The position numbers were made by a program, and so were the translations under genes. From the NCBI GenBank assembly GCA_035502185.1, contig DATJUT010000103.1, positions 41,972-105,971 on the forward strand: a DNA stretch of 64,000 nucleotides. Direction: 5' to 3'. Position 1 is the stretch's first letter. Each line of letters begins with the position of its first letter. The stretch is from Gemmatimonadales bacterium (GTDB lineage: Bacteria; Gemmatimonadota; Gemmatimonadetes; Gemmatimonadales; JACORV01). The notes under the pieces were generated by a model. That model worked only from the letters and a program-made list of their open reading frames with translations, did no database searches and was not told the DNA's origin. This document shows positions 28,246-36,427 of this stretch, piece by piece.

Positions 28246-30120
28246 GTAGGTGAGACTGATCGTCCCCACATCCTTGTTCTTCCGCGCCGGCGCCAGCTGG
28301 AACACGCCGGGGTCGTTCTTGACCACCAGCGACGTCAGCTGCGCGACGCCCACGCCCTCGGGCGACAGCAGGGCGAGCTGGTAGAAGCCGTCCCGCAGGC
28401 CGCCGAAGCTGAACCGCCCGTCGGCTCCGACATCGGCCGCCGTCACCATGGACGACAGCACGGAGCCCTCGGACCGCGGCGCCTGCATGGTCGGATCGCT
28501 GCCCGACCCGGGCTCGTCGGCGATCAGCAGGGCGATCCGCCAGCCGGCGCCGCTGGCCGCGATCCGGCCGCTCACCACGCCGTCGACGTACGCCGGCCGC
28601 GCCGGCATCGAGGCCATCTCCTGCGGCGTCGCGGGCGAGAGGGAGCGCTGCCGCCAGGCCGCCTCGGCCGCGGTGTCGCCGGCCAGCCGGGCGAGGTTGA
28701 CGAACCGCTTGGGCGCCTCGGCGCCGTACGCGAACCGCGCGGTGTCGGCCAGCGACGCCAGCATCCGCCGCAGGAACGCGGGCCGCGGGGTGCTGACGCC
28801 CGACATCGCGTACAGATAGGTGAGCGCGCCGACGCGCTCCGGGTGCCGGGACAGGAAGATGCCGGCCCGCGCCGAGTCCGGCTCCCACAGCAGGGCCTGC
28901 AGCGCCGCGCGGCAGCTCGCCACGCGCACCGCCGTTCCGTTCACCACGTCCTGATGCGTGTCCAGCCAGGCGGTGAGCCGGCGGACGTTGCTCGCGGTCC
29001 GCGCCGGCAGGTCGCGGCCCTCGCCGCCCGGGTGCATGCAGTCGTCCGCGGTGGTCGTGGGCTGGATCAGGGGCCGGGCCACGAGGCGCCGCGCCGCCGC
29101 GAGATTCTGGCCGGTGAGCAGCACCGGCGTGCGCGACGGCGCCGTCCGGTCGAGCTGCAGCGTGCTGGTCACGTTGACGTTGACCTCGCGCGCCCGGGCC
29201 TGCGTCGTGCTCCAGGTGGTGGCCGCGACGACGATCAGGAACAGCGCCACGACCCCCGACACGATCGCGCTGCCGCGCCGGTTGCCGGGGCCCAGGGACT
29301 GCGGCGCGGTGACGATGAGCAGCGCGCCGGCCAGAGCCATCGCGGTCGCGGCGGTCAGCACGTCGGAGGCGACGGCCCAGCCGGCCGTGGCGCCCGGCGT
29401 CCCGTTCGCGGCGTCCACCGTCAGCAGCGTGTAGAACGTGTCGAGGGTGCTGGACAGGAACCCGCGCGCCTGGCTCGACAGCAGGGTCGCGAGGGCCACG
29501 GCCCCCCACACGGCGAGGCCGCCGAGGGCCCCGTGCGAGATCCGCAGCGGGATGCGCCGGCCGAAGTCCTTCGGGCCGATGAACGACCAGATGCCGCCGA
29601 ACACGATCGCGGCGAGGGCGCCCAGGCCGACCAGCACCCGCCGCGCCTTGTCGGGATTGGTGGCGAGGGTGTCGAAGGAGAAGACCCCGTCCACGGCGAT
29701 CACCAGGCGGTACATCAGGAAGGCCATGACGAACGCCACGACGACGGTCGTGATGCGCCGCGCGGGCGACACGTACTGCGGCCCCTGGCGCACCAGGATG
29801 TCCGGGTGCATCACCACGATCAGGGCGATGGCCATGATGACCGTGGCCGTGACCGCCAGGAACGTCTCGGCGTTGGCCAGGCTGGTGGGCCAACGGGCCG
29901 CGCCCGACCACATCGAGACCGCGAGGCCCCAGCCGCGCGGATAGGCGAACCCGAACACGTCGCCGGTCGAGGCCGAGAGGTCCGGCGGCGCCGCGGCCGC
30001 GGCGCGCGCCAGCGCGTACAGCGCCCCGAAAGCGGCGAACAGGAGAGCAACCAGCACCGCGCGCCTGGCCTCACGACCGGGCGTCGATGGGTTGAGAACG
30101 GGCAGATCGGCGAGCGTCAT
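28243..30120 (-). CDS. Polytopic membrane protein of unknown function with C-terminal beta domain
   Basis: I do not recognise a named family for this 625-aa protein. The first half has about eight hydrophobic segments (for example AVLVALLFAAFGALYALA, FLAVTATVIMAIALIVVM, VLVGLGALAAIVFGGIWSFI and VVALFLIVVAATTW). From about residue 320 the protein is soluble and largely helical (DLPARTASNVRRLTAWL, HPERVGALTYLYAM). The last 100 residues contain DGVVSGRIAASGAGWRIALL and DGRFSFGGLRDGFYQLALL, reminiscent of carboxypeptidase-regulatory-like beta-sandwich domains. A candidate TTGACG promoter precedes it. It lies upstream of the VIT/VWA, sigma and anti-sigma genes on the same strand, separated by a fold-back repeat, so shared control is possible. 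Confidence 0.6.
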   Translation of the reverse strand: MTLADLPVLNPSTPGREARRAVLVALLFAAFGALYALARAAAAAPPDLSASTGDVFGFAYPRGWGLAVSMWSGAARWPTSLANAETFLAVTATVIMAIALIVVMHPDILVRQGPQYVSPARRITTVVVAFVMAFLMYRLVIAVDGVFSFDTLATNPDKARRVLVGLGALAAIVFGGIWSFIGPKDFGRRIPLRISHGALGGLAVWGAVALATLLSSQARGFLSSTLDTFYTLLTVDAANGTPGATAGWAVASDVLTAATAMALAGALLIVTAPQSLGPGNRRGSAIVSGVVALFLIVVAATTWSTTQARAREVNVNVTSTLQLDRTAPSRTPVLLTGQNLAAARRLVARPLIQPTTTADDCMHPGGEGRDLPARTASNVRRLTAWLDTHQDVVNGTAVRVASCRAALQALLWEPDSARAGIFLSRHPERVGALTYLYAMSGVSTPRPAFLRRMLASLADTARFAYGAEAPKRFVNLARLAGDTAAEAAWRQRSLSPATPQEMASMPARPAYVDGVVSGRIAASGAGWRIALLIADEPGSGSDPTMQAPRSEGSVLSSMVTAADVGADGRFSFGGLRDGFYQLALLSPEGVGVAQLTSLVVKNDPGVFQLAPARKNKDVGTISLTY

Positions 30121-30173
30121 GGTGACTCCGGAGCCTTCCCAGACGGCGTGAACGGTGGAAACGACGCGCGGAA

Positions 30174-30202
30174 AGAATGGGGTTTGCCGGGCCGGGCGTC
30201 AA
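30174..30202 (-). promoter_or_regulatory. Candidate promoter of the polytopic membrane protein gene
   Basis: On the minus strand TTGACG (30202-30197) is followed after exactly 17 bases by CATTCT (30179-30174). The -35 is near consensus and the -10 is weak. It overlaps the divergent promoter of the potassium channel gene. Confidence 0.45.
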
Positions 30203-30213
30203 CCGTATAGCTT
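30184..30213 (+). promoter_or_regulatory. Promoter of the potassium channel gene
   Basis: TTGCCG (30184-30189) and TAGCTT (30208-30213) are spaced by 18 bases. An in-frame GTG at 30214 directly abuts the -10 element and so cannot be the start. ATG 30238 fits, with GGGAG upstream of it. Confidence 0.5.
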
Positions 30214-30237
30214 GTGCCCGGACCCGCGGGAGCACGG

Positions 30238-31311
30238 ATGAACAGGGTGACCGAAGCGGACCGGCAGCTCGCCGAAGTCCGGCGCCGGCTGACGACCGCC
30301 GGGATCGCGGTGCTGGCGGTGTTCGCCGTCGGCGTCGTGGGCTACACCATCATCGGGCACGGGCCGCACCGCCTTCTCGACAGCCTCTACATGACGGTGA
30401 TCACGCTGACCACGGTCGGCTACGGCGAGATCATCCCGATGGAGGGCAACCCGGCCGGGCGCATCTTCACGATGGTGCTGATCCTGTTCGGGATGGGCAT
30501 CCTGGTGTACTTCGCGTCGACCATCACCGCGTTCTTCGTCGAGGGCCAGCTCGAACACGTGTTCTGGAGGAAGCGTATGCGGCGGGCGATCGCGGAGCTC
30601 GGCAACCACGTGATCGTGTGCGGCGCCGGGGTCGTGGCGGGCCACTTCATCGACGAGATGCTCAGCTCCCGGCGTCCGGTCGTGGCCGTCGTCCCGCAGG
30701 CGACCACGCTGCCGCCCCTGTCCACCGACCAGGAGCTGCTCTACGTCGCGGGCGACGCCTCGGACGAGGAGGTGCTCGCGGAGGCCGGCATCGCCCGCGC
30801 CGCCGGCCTCGTGGCCGCGCTCGAATCCGACCGGGACAACGTGCTGGTCACGCTGACGGCCCGCCAGGCCAACCCGTCGCTGCGCATCGTCGCGATGCTG
30901 GTCGACGACCGCAACGAATCGAAGCTCCGCCGCGCCGGCGCCGATGCGGTCGTGTCGCCGTTCCGGATCGGCGGCATGCGGATGGCCTCCGAGATGATCC
31001 GGCCGATGGTCGTGACCTTCCTCGACAAGATGCTGCGCGACCGCGACCGCAATCTCCGCGTGGAGGAGCTGCGCGTCGGTCGCGGCTCTCCGGCGATCGG
31101 CAAGTCCCTGGGGGACCTCGACGTCAACGCGATGCCGGGCCTGCTGCTGCTCGCGCTGCTCGAGCCCGGCACCGCCGCCTGGGCCTTCAAGCCGGATCCG
31201 CGCTCCCGCATCGCCGAGGGGGCGACCCTGATCGTCATGGGCGACCCGAGCGGCGTCGGGGAGCTCAGGGCCCGCTACGGCGGCGAGGCCTACGGCGCCG
31301 CCGCGACCTGA
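30238..31311 (+). CDS. Potassium channel with RCK (TrkA-N/TrkA-C) domains
   Basis: This two-helix, ligand-gated K+ channel of the MthK/Kch type has 357 aa. The first helix is about residues 18-38. A pore loop carries the selectivity filter TVGYGE (near residue 60), then comes the inner helix (IFTMVLILFGMGILVYFA). An RCK domain begins at about residue 115 with the nucleotide-binding pattern HVIVCGAGVVAGHFIDEM. A C-terminal TrkA-C domain spans about 270-350. The RCK ring usually senses calcium, nucleotides or cyclic dinucleotides. It is divergent from the polytopic membrane protein gene, and its 3' end overlaps the convergent PAP2 gene by 22 bp. Confidence 0.92.
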   Translation: MNRVTEADRQLAEVRRRLTTAGIAVLAVFAVGVVGYTIIGHGPHRLLDSLYMTVITLTTVGYGEIIPMEGNPAGRIFTMVLILFGMGILVYFASTITAFFVEGQLEHVFWRKRMRRAIAELGNHVIVCGAGVVAGHFIDEMLSSRRPVVAVVPQATTLPPLSTDQELLYVAGDASDEEVLAEAGIARAAGLVAALESDRDNVLVTLTARQANPSLRIVAMLVDDRNESKLRRAGADAVVSPFRIGGMRMASEMIRPMVVTFLDKMLRDRDRNLRVEELRVGRGSPAIGKSLGDLDVNAMPGLLLLALLEPGTAAWAFKPDPRSRIAEGATLIVMGDPSGVGELRARYGGEAYGAAAT

Positions 31312-32198
31312 CGGCCGGCCGGACGCCGCGCCAGCCATGTCCTGAGCGGGTCGGCGAGCGCGAAGCAGGCCACCGCCACGGCCGCACCCGCCAGCGCGTC
31401 CACCGCGTAGTGGAACTGCCCGTACACGGTGCCGGCCGCGAGCCCGAGGGCCACCGGCGCCAGGACGGCCGCGAGCCACGGCGCGTGGCGCCGCGCCATC
31501 AGCACGGCGCACCAGGACGCCGCGACGTGGGAGGACGGGAACGCCGTCCCCCACGAGGAGCCGCTCTCCAGCACGCCGCGGACCAGCCGGTCGAGGAACA
31601 GGTTCTCCATCGGGCCCGTCGGCGCCGGCAGCGCGTAGTACGGGCCGGCCACCGGAAAGACGGCGAAGCACAGGTAGCAGACGTAGAACGCGAGGGTGAT
31701 GCCGAACAGCGCCCGCGCGCACGCCTCGCGCCCCGAGCGCAGGAACAGCCACACCGGCACGCCGATGATGATGGCGTAGTGGGCGAGGTAACAGGCGTGC
31801 AGCACCGAGGAGAGCAGCGGACTGGCGGAGGCCTGGTGCCACGTGACGCTGACCTGCCCGCCGAAGATCGCCGCCTCCCAGCGCTGCACCAGCGGGTCCC
31901 GCGCCTGCGCCCCGAGGCTGAGGACGCCCAGCTGCCAGTAGTAGGCGGGGATCAGGAGGTAGGGGTACCACAGGGAGATGGCGGCGCCGACGCGGCCCGC
32001 CGCCGGCGCGCGCGCCACGAGCTCGACCAGGGCCAGGGCGAGCACGTCGGCCGCCAGCAGCCACGGCCAGGCGGCGACCCTGCCCGACGCCGCCACGGTG
32101 GCCGCGGCCATCGCCAGGACGAAGCCGCGGCTGAGAACCTCCACGGGCCCCGCGCCGCGCCGCTCGCCTAGGCCAGCAGCCGTTCGGTCCGGTACCAT
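31290..32198 (-). CDS. PAP2-superfamily membrane enzyme, inositol-phosphorylceramide-synthase-like
   Basis: This integral membrane protein of up to 302 aa has about six helices. PAP2 landmarks are AFPSSHVAASW (catalytic histidine, motif 2) and GTVYGQFHYAVDALAG (histidine and aspartate, motif 3 in the GxxYxxxHxxxD form of AUR1-like enzymes, rather than the SR form of phosphatases). The classical KxxxxxxRP motif 1 is not seen. PAP2 proteins of this subgroup move phospho-headgroups between lipids. It is the last gene of the presumed ceramide operon, so it may attach a headgroup to ceramide. The start is ATG 32198 (31-bp overlap with the reductase gene, GGAG about eight bases upstream). GTG 32144 is an alternative. 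Confidence 0.72.
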   Translation of the reverse strand: MVPDRTAAGLGERRGAGPVEVLSRGFVLAMAAATVAASGRVAAWPWLLAADVLALALVELVARAPAAGRVGAAISLWYPYLLIPAYYWQLGVLSLGAQARDPLVQRWEAAIFGGQVSVTWHQASASPLLSSVLHACYLAHYAIIIGVPVWLFLRSGREACARALFGITLAFYVCYLCFAVFPVAGPYYALPAPTGPMENLFLDRLVRGVLESGSSWGTAFPSSHVAASWCAVLMARRHAPWLAAVLAPVALGLAAGTVYGQFHYAVDALAGAAVAVACFALADPLRTWLARRPAGRQVAAAP

Positions 32199-33154
32199 GC
32201 CGCCGTCTCCGCCAGGCCGCGGTCGAGGTCGTGCGGCGGGTGCCATCCCAGCGCGCGCTGGGCCTTCGCGACCGAGGTCCCCCACGCCGGCGCCAGGAAC
32301 TCCGCCATCTTGTCCGCCGAGACGACCGTGCGCCGCCCGGCGGCCGCGGCGGCCCGCCCGATCGCCCACACGATCGGAACGGCCAGCGCGCCGGGCACGG
32401 GCAGGATGAACGGTGCCCTCCCGCCCCGGGCGGCCCGCCCCACCTCGCGCGCCAGCCGCCGGGCGGTGACGATCTCGGGGTGGGCGAGATGGTAGGTCTC
32501 GCCCGGAGCCGCCGGCTCCAGGCCGGCTCGCGCGATCCCCTCCGCCAGGTCCGACGCGTACACCAGCGACAGCTCCTGCCGGCCCAGGCCGAACACCGGC
32601 GCGAATCCACGGCGCGCGATCCGGAACAGCCGCAGCAGCTCCCGGTCCCGCGGACCGTACACGACCGGCGGCCGGACGATGGTCCAGCGCAGCGCCGGGG
32701 CGGCGCGCACCACCTGCTCCCCGGCCAGCTTGCTGCGGCCGTACGCCGTGACCGGGCGGCAGGGCGAGTCCTCGGTGAGCAGGGTGCCGCGGCCGGTCGG
32801 GCCCACGGCGGCGAGGCTCGAGACGTGCACCAGCCGCACCAGGCTGGGCGCGGCGGCCCGCACGGCCTCGAGCAGACGGGCGGTCCCTCCCTGGTTCACC
32901 TCGAGGAACTCCCGCTCCGAGGCGGCCGCGGTGAGTCCGGCGAGGTGGTAGACCACCTCCACCCCGCGGAGCGCCGCCTTCAGGCTGTCGAGATCCTCCA
33001 GGGCTCCGGGGGCGGGGCGTGCGCCGAGGGAGGTGATGAGCGCGGCCTGCTGCGGCCGGCGCGCGAGGCAGACGACGTCGTCACCGCGCCTCACCAGTGT
33101 GGCAGCCAGGTGGCCGCCCACGAAACCAGTGGCGCCGGTGACCAGGGCCTTCAC
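32168..33154 (-). CDS. cerR: NAD-dependent epimerase/dehydratase-family reductase, probable ceramide reductase
   Basis: This short-chain extended reductase has 328 aa. The Rossmann motif GATGFVGGHL is at the N-terminus, the catalytic tyrosine-lysine pair is in YGRSKLAGE (about residue 147), and RPPVVYGPRD follows. Proteins of this shape are used in nucleotide-sugar, hopanoid and, in Caulobacter, ceramide pathways (CerR, which reduces the 3-keto group). Its GTG start overlaps the GNAT gene by 4 bp (GTGA), and it lies in the order Spt - GNAT - reductase - PAP2. That context, not the sequence alone, supports the CerR assignment. Without the context it would be a generic NAD(P)-dependent epimerase/reductase. 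Confidence 0.65.
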   Translation of the reverse strand: MKALVTGATGFVGGHLAATLVRRGDDVVCLARRPQQAALITSLGARPAPGALEDLDSLKAALRGVEVVYHLAGLTAAASEREFLEVNQGGTARLLEAVRAAAPSLVRLVHVSSLAAVGPTGRGTLLTEDSPCRPVTAYGRSKLAGEQVVRAAPALRWTIVRPPVVYGPRDRELLRLFRIARRGFAPVFGLGRQELSLVYASDLAEGIARAGLEPAAPGETYHLAHPEIVTARRLAREVGRAARGGRAPFILPVPGALAVPIVWAIGRAAAAAGRRTVVSADKMAEFLAPAWGTSVAKAQRALGWHPPHDLDRGLAETAAWYRTERLLA

Positions 33155-34269
33155 ACGGCCCGGTCGTACACCCGGTAGGTCTTGTAGACGGTGAAGCCCA
33201 TCCGCTCGAGCCCGTTGCGCATCGCGGCGTTGGTCTCGAGGATCCAGCTCGACTCGCCCTGCGGCATCCCGCGCGCGTGAGCGGTGCGCCACAGCCACTC
33301 GTACATGAGCGCGTCGGCCCCCGTCCGCCGGTACTCCGGGAGCACGCCCAGCGTGATGACGCGGGCGCGGTTGATCTTCCGCTGGTTCCACAGGATGCGG
33401 AACAGCCCGAACGGAAACAGGCGGCCCGAGCGGTTGGTGCGCAGGGCCATGTTGAAGTCCGGAAGCGCGATGGCGAAGCCGATCAGCCGCTCGCCGATCG
33501 ACGCGAACACCACCAGGTCGGGGACGACCACCGGCTTGAGCTGCTTGGCCAGGTGGTTCATCTCCGCGTCGGTCATGGGGATGAAGCCCCAGTTCTTCTC
33601 CCACGCCCGGTTGTACAGGTCCTTGACCAGGGCCACGTCGCTCCAGAACCGCTTCTTGTCGAGCGGGCGAAGCGAGATGTTGTAGCGCTTGGCGAGCTTG
33701 GGTCCGGCCGCCCGCAGGCGCTCGGGCACGGACTCGCGCCCGCCGAAGTACGCCAGCAGGTCCATCGCCTTCGTGAACCCCGCCCGCTCGAGCAGCGCCT
33801 GGTAGGAGCGCGGGTTGTGCGGCATCATCACCACCGGCGGCGTCGTGAAGCCGTCCACCAGCAGGCCGCAGTCGTCGTTGGTGGAGAGGTTCATCGGGCC
33901 GCGCATCACCGTCAGCCGCCGCTCCCGCAGCCACGCCGCCGCGGCCGCGAACAGCGCGTCCGCCACCGCCTGGTCGTCCACCGACTCGAACATGCCGAAG
34001 AAGCCGACCCCGGCCTCCTCGGGATGGACCCGGCCGTGGGCGTCGTTCTTGATGGCGGCGATCCGGCCGACGAGCCGTCCCCCCGGGCGCTCGGCCAGGA
34101 AGCAGGCCATCTCGGCGTGCTCGAAGAAGGGATTGCGGGTGCGGGACAGGAGAGTGGCGATGTCCCGGCGCAGCGGCGGGACCCACAGCGGGTCGTCGCG
34201 GTAGTGCCGGTAGGGAAAGTCGATGAACGCCCGGAGGTCGGCCGCCGAAGCGACCGACCTCACGGTCAC
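33151..34269 (-). CDS. bcerS: GNAT-fold acyltransferase, probable bacterial ceramide synthase
   Basis: This 372-aa protein of the large GNAT-like type carries two N-acyltransferase-like halves. Visible motifs are DFPYRHYRDDPLWVPPLRRD, MRGPMNLSTNDDCGLLVDGF, YNRAWEKNWGFIPMTDAEM, LGVLPEYRRTGADALMYEW (the acyl-CoA loop, with RRTGAD for the usual RxxGxG) and the terminal VYKTYRVYDR. This architecture matches the uncharacterised GNAT proteins from which the bacterial ceramide synthase of Caulobacter was identified. It would acylate a sphingoid base in the cytoplasm or at the inner membrane. The start is GTG 34269, 11 bp after the Spt stop. The family is recognisable; the substrate is inferred from the operon. 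Confidence 0.65.
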   Translation of the reverse strand: MTVRSVASAADLRAFIDFPYRHYRDDPLWVPPLRRDIATLLSRTRNPFFEHAEMACFLAERPGGRLVGRIAAIKNDAHGRVHPEEAGVGFFGMFESVDDQAVADALFAAAAAWLRERRLTVMRGPMNLSTNDDCGLLVDGFTTPPVVMMPHNPRSYQALLERAGFTKAMDLLAYFGGRESVPERLRAAGPKLAKRYNISLRPLDKKRFWSDVALVKDLYNRAWEKNWGFIPMTDAEMNHLAKQLKPVVVPDLVVFASIGERLIGFAIALPDFNMALRTNRSGRLFPFGLFRILWNQRKINRARVITLGVLPEYRRTGADALMYEWLWRTAHARGMPQGESSWILETNAAMRNGLERMGFTVYKTYRVYDRAV

Positions 34270-34280
34270 TGCTTCAGCGG

Positions 34281-35492
34281 TCAGTGGATGACCCCGAGTT
34301 GCCTGCCGACGGCCGCAAACGCATCGAGCGCGAACTGGATCTGGTCGGCCGTGTGCGTCGCCATCACGCTGGCGCGCAACCGGCACTGCGACGCCGGCAC
34401 CGCCGGCGGCACGACCGGGTTGGTGAACACGCCTACGTCGAACAGCTTGCGCCAGAACAGGAACGTGCGCTCCAGCTCGCCGACCAGCACCGGGATGATC
34501 GGCGTCTCGCTCTGGCCGAGGTTGTACCCCAGCGAGCGCAGGCCGTCGGACAGCAGCTTGCTGTTCGCCCACAGGGCCGCACGCCGCTCCGGCTCCGCCT
34601 GCAGGATGTCCAGCGCCGCGAGCACGCCCGCCGTATTGGACGGCGGCAGGGCCGCCGAGAAGATGAGCGGCCGCGCGTGGTGCTTCAGGTAGTGGATCAC
34701 GTACTCCTGGCCGGCCACGAAGCCGCCGATGGACGCCAGGGACTTCGAGAAGGTCCCGACGATCAGGTCCACCTCGTCCACGATCCCGAAATGCTCGGCC
34801 GTGCCGGCGCCGGTCGCGCCCAGCACGCCCACCGAATGCGCGTCGTCCACCGCCAGCGCCGCCCCGTAGCGGTGCGCCAGCTGCGCGAGCTTCGGCAGGT
34901 CCGCGATGTCGCCTTCCATGGAATAGATGCCGTCCACGATGATCATCGCGCCCTTGGGCCGGTTGTCGCGGCCCAGCAAGCGCTCCAGCCCTTCCAGATC
35001 CCCGTGGTTGAACCGCACCACGTCGCCGAACGACAGCTTCGCGCCGTCCACGATCGAGGCGTGGTCCAGCTTGTCGAGGTACACGATCTCGCCGCGCCCG
35101 ACCAGACCCGACACCAGGCCCAGGTTCGCCTGGTAGCCGGTCGAAAGGACCAGCGCCGCCTCCTTGCCCACGAACTGCGCCAGTCGCAGCTCGAGCGTCA
35201 CGTGCAGATCGAGCGTGCCGTTGAGGAACCGGCTCCCCGTGCAGCCCGAGCCGTAACGCTCCAGCGCCTGACGGGCGGCCTCGAGGACCTTGGGGTGGTG
35301 GGTGAGGCCGAGGTAGTTGTTCGACCCCATCATCACCTTGCTCTTGCCCCCGATCTTCACCACCGTATCCTCGGACTCCGAGATCGGGGTGAAGTAGGGG
35401 TACAGCCCGGCTGCTTGGACTTCGCGCGCCTGCGTGAAGTTCTTGCACTTCTCGAAGAGCGCTATGTGTTGCGCGATTTGGGTTGTTGCCAC
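34281..35492 (-). CDS. spt: Alpha-oxoamine synthase, probable serine palmitoyltransferase
   Basis: This is a PLP enzyme of the alpha-oxoamine synthase family, 403 aa. The family joins an amino acid to an acyl thioester with loss of CO2; serine palmitoyltransferase makes 3-ketosphinganine. Motifs seen are SNNYLGLTHHPKV, SRFLNGTLDLH, DDAHSVG (ring-binding aspartate) and VGTFSKSLASIGG with the Schiff-base lysine K250. KBL and BioF are close paralogues, but the neighbours favour Spt. GTG 35492 is preferred because GGGGGTCG precedes it and the ATG at 35522 overlaps the -10 element of the promoter. It opens the operon with the GNAT, reductase and PAP2 genes. Confidence 0.85.
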   Translation of the reverse strand: MATTQIAQHIALFEKCKNFTQAREVQAAGLYPYFTPISESEDTVVKIGGKSKVMMGSNNYLGLTHHPKVLEAARQALERYGSGCTGSRFLNGTLDLHVTLELRLAQFVGKEAALVLSTGYQANLGLVSGLVGRGEIVYLDKLDHASIVDGAKLSFGDVVRFNHGDLEGLERLLGRDNRPKGAMIIVDGIYSMEGDIADLPKLAQLAHRYGAALAVDDAHSVGVLGATGAGTAEHFGIVDEVDLIVGTFSKSLASIGGFVAGQEYVIHYLKHHARPLIFSAALPPSNTAGVLAALDILQAEPERRAALWANSKLLSDGLRSLGYNLGQSETPIIPVLVGELERTFLFWRKLFDVGVFTNPVVPPAVPASQCRLRASVMATHTADQIQFALDAFAAVGRQLGVIH

Positions 35493-35520
35493 CGACCCCC
35501 CTGTAAGACACGAAGCTGGC

Positions 35521-35549
35521 ATTGTACCGTGGAGCCGGGCAGGAGGCAA
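35521..35549 (-). promoter_or_regulatory. Promoter of the ceramide-type operon
   Basis: On the minus strand TTGCCT (35549-35544) and TACAAT (35526-35521) are spaced by 17 bases, a strong match. It overlaps the AGGAGG ribosome site (35541-35546) of the divergent PAP2 phosphatase gene, so the two transcripts must overlap. Confidence 0.7.
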
Positions 35550-35550
35550 G

Positions 35551-36285
35551 TTGCGGCGCGCCTTGACATTCGCTCTCATGTTGGTGACGGCGCTGGCGGG
35601 CCGCGGCGCGGCCCAACCATCGTCAGCCCTCCGTTTCAAGGTCTCGCCGTGGCCCGACGCGGCCGTGCTGGGAGCCGCCGTCGGCGCCGCGCTCGTCCCG
35701 GTCGTCTGGCCGTCGGCGCTCCCGTCCGCCACCTGCGCTCCGTGCAATCCCGCGCACCTGTGGGCCGTGGACCGGTCCGTCGTCGGTCCGGTCCGGAAAC
35801 TGCCCGACGTCCTCAGCGCGACGACGCTCGGCGCCGAGGCGGCGCTCGGCATCGTGTTCCTGGCGTCGTCGCGGCGGGGGGAGGGAACGGCCGCCTTCGC
35901 GGAGGACGCCACCGTGATCGCCGAGGCCGCAGCGCTCACGTCGGCTGCCACCGAATGGACGAAGGTCCTCTTCCATCGCCCGCGGCCGTTCCTCTACCTG
36001 CCGACCTCGACCGGACCCGCGACGGCCGACGACGGCCGCTCGTTCCCGTCCAGCCACACCAGCCTGGCCTTCGCCGCCGCCGCCGCGTACGCCTCGGTTC
36101 TCCACCGCCGCGGCCTCGCGGGCCGGAACAAGCTGCAGATCGTCGCGCTGTTCACCGCTGCGACCGCGACCGGCATTCTCCGGGTCGTCGCGCACCGCCA
36201 CTTCCCGACCGACGTCGTGGCCGGAGCCGCGCTCGGCTTCGCCATCGGCTGGGCCGTCCCGGCCGTCCACGCCGCCCTGCCGTAG
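35551..36285 (+). CDS. Exported PAP2-family phosphatase
   Basis: This acid-phosphatase-type PAP2 enzyme of 244 aa has all three motifs: KVLFHRPRP (KxxxxxxRP), SFPSSHTS (catalytic histidine) and LRVVAHRHFPTDVVAG (HxxxD). A signal peptide (MRRALTFALMLVTALAGRGAAQ) precedes it. The TTG start at 35551 is chosen because AGGAGG lies four bases upstream and the signal peptide begins there; ATG 35578 is a less likely alternative. It probably removes phosphate from a lipid or small phosphate ester in the periplasm. Being divergent from the ceramide-type operon, it may act on a lipid intermediate of that pathway. Confidence 0.8.
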   Translation: MRRALTFALMLVTALAGRGAAQPSSALRFKVSPWPDAAVLGAAVGAALVPVVWPSALPSATCAPCNPAHLWAVDRSVVGPVRKLPDVLSATTLGAEAALGIVFLASSRRGEGTAAFAEDATVIAEAAALTSAATEWTKVLFHRPRPFLYLPTSTGPATADDGRSFPSSHTSLAFAAAAAYASVLHRRGLAGRNKLQIVALFTAATATGILRVVAHRHFPTDVVAGAALGFAIGWAVPAVHAALP

Positions 36286-36403
36286 CCTCAACCGGCGGAG
36301 TCGTAGGACCAACTGACGGGCAAATGGGGCAGTTTGTCCTCGGGATGCGGACGACGGGGCGTGCGCCGCCACCGGGCCGAGGCACGCGGCGTGCAGCGGC
36401 TGA

Positions 36404-36418
36404 GACTGGAATTCAGTC
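36404..36418. promoter_or_regulatory. Small dyad upstream of feoB
   Basis: GACTG-GAATT-CAGTC is a 5-bp perfect dyad directly before the feoB ribosome site (GGGAGG). Its place fits an operator or a small hairpin in the leader. It does not resemble a Fur box, so iron control is not shown. Confidence 0.25.
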
Positions 36419-36427
36419 GGGAGGCCC

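Noticed and set aside
35520-35522. ATG as a possible start of spt.
   Set aside because: It overlaps the TACAAT -10 element, so it would not be in the mRNA; GTG 35492 has a ribosome site.
36404-36418. A Fur-type operator upstream of feoB.
   Set aside because: The dyad GACTG-GAATT-CAGTC is short and does not match the Fur consensus; only a low-confidence dyad is reported.
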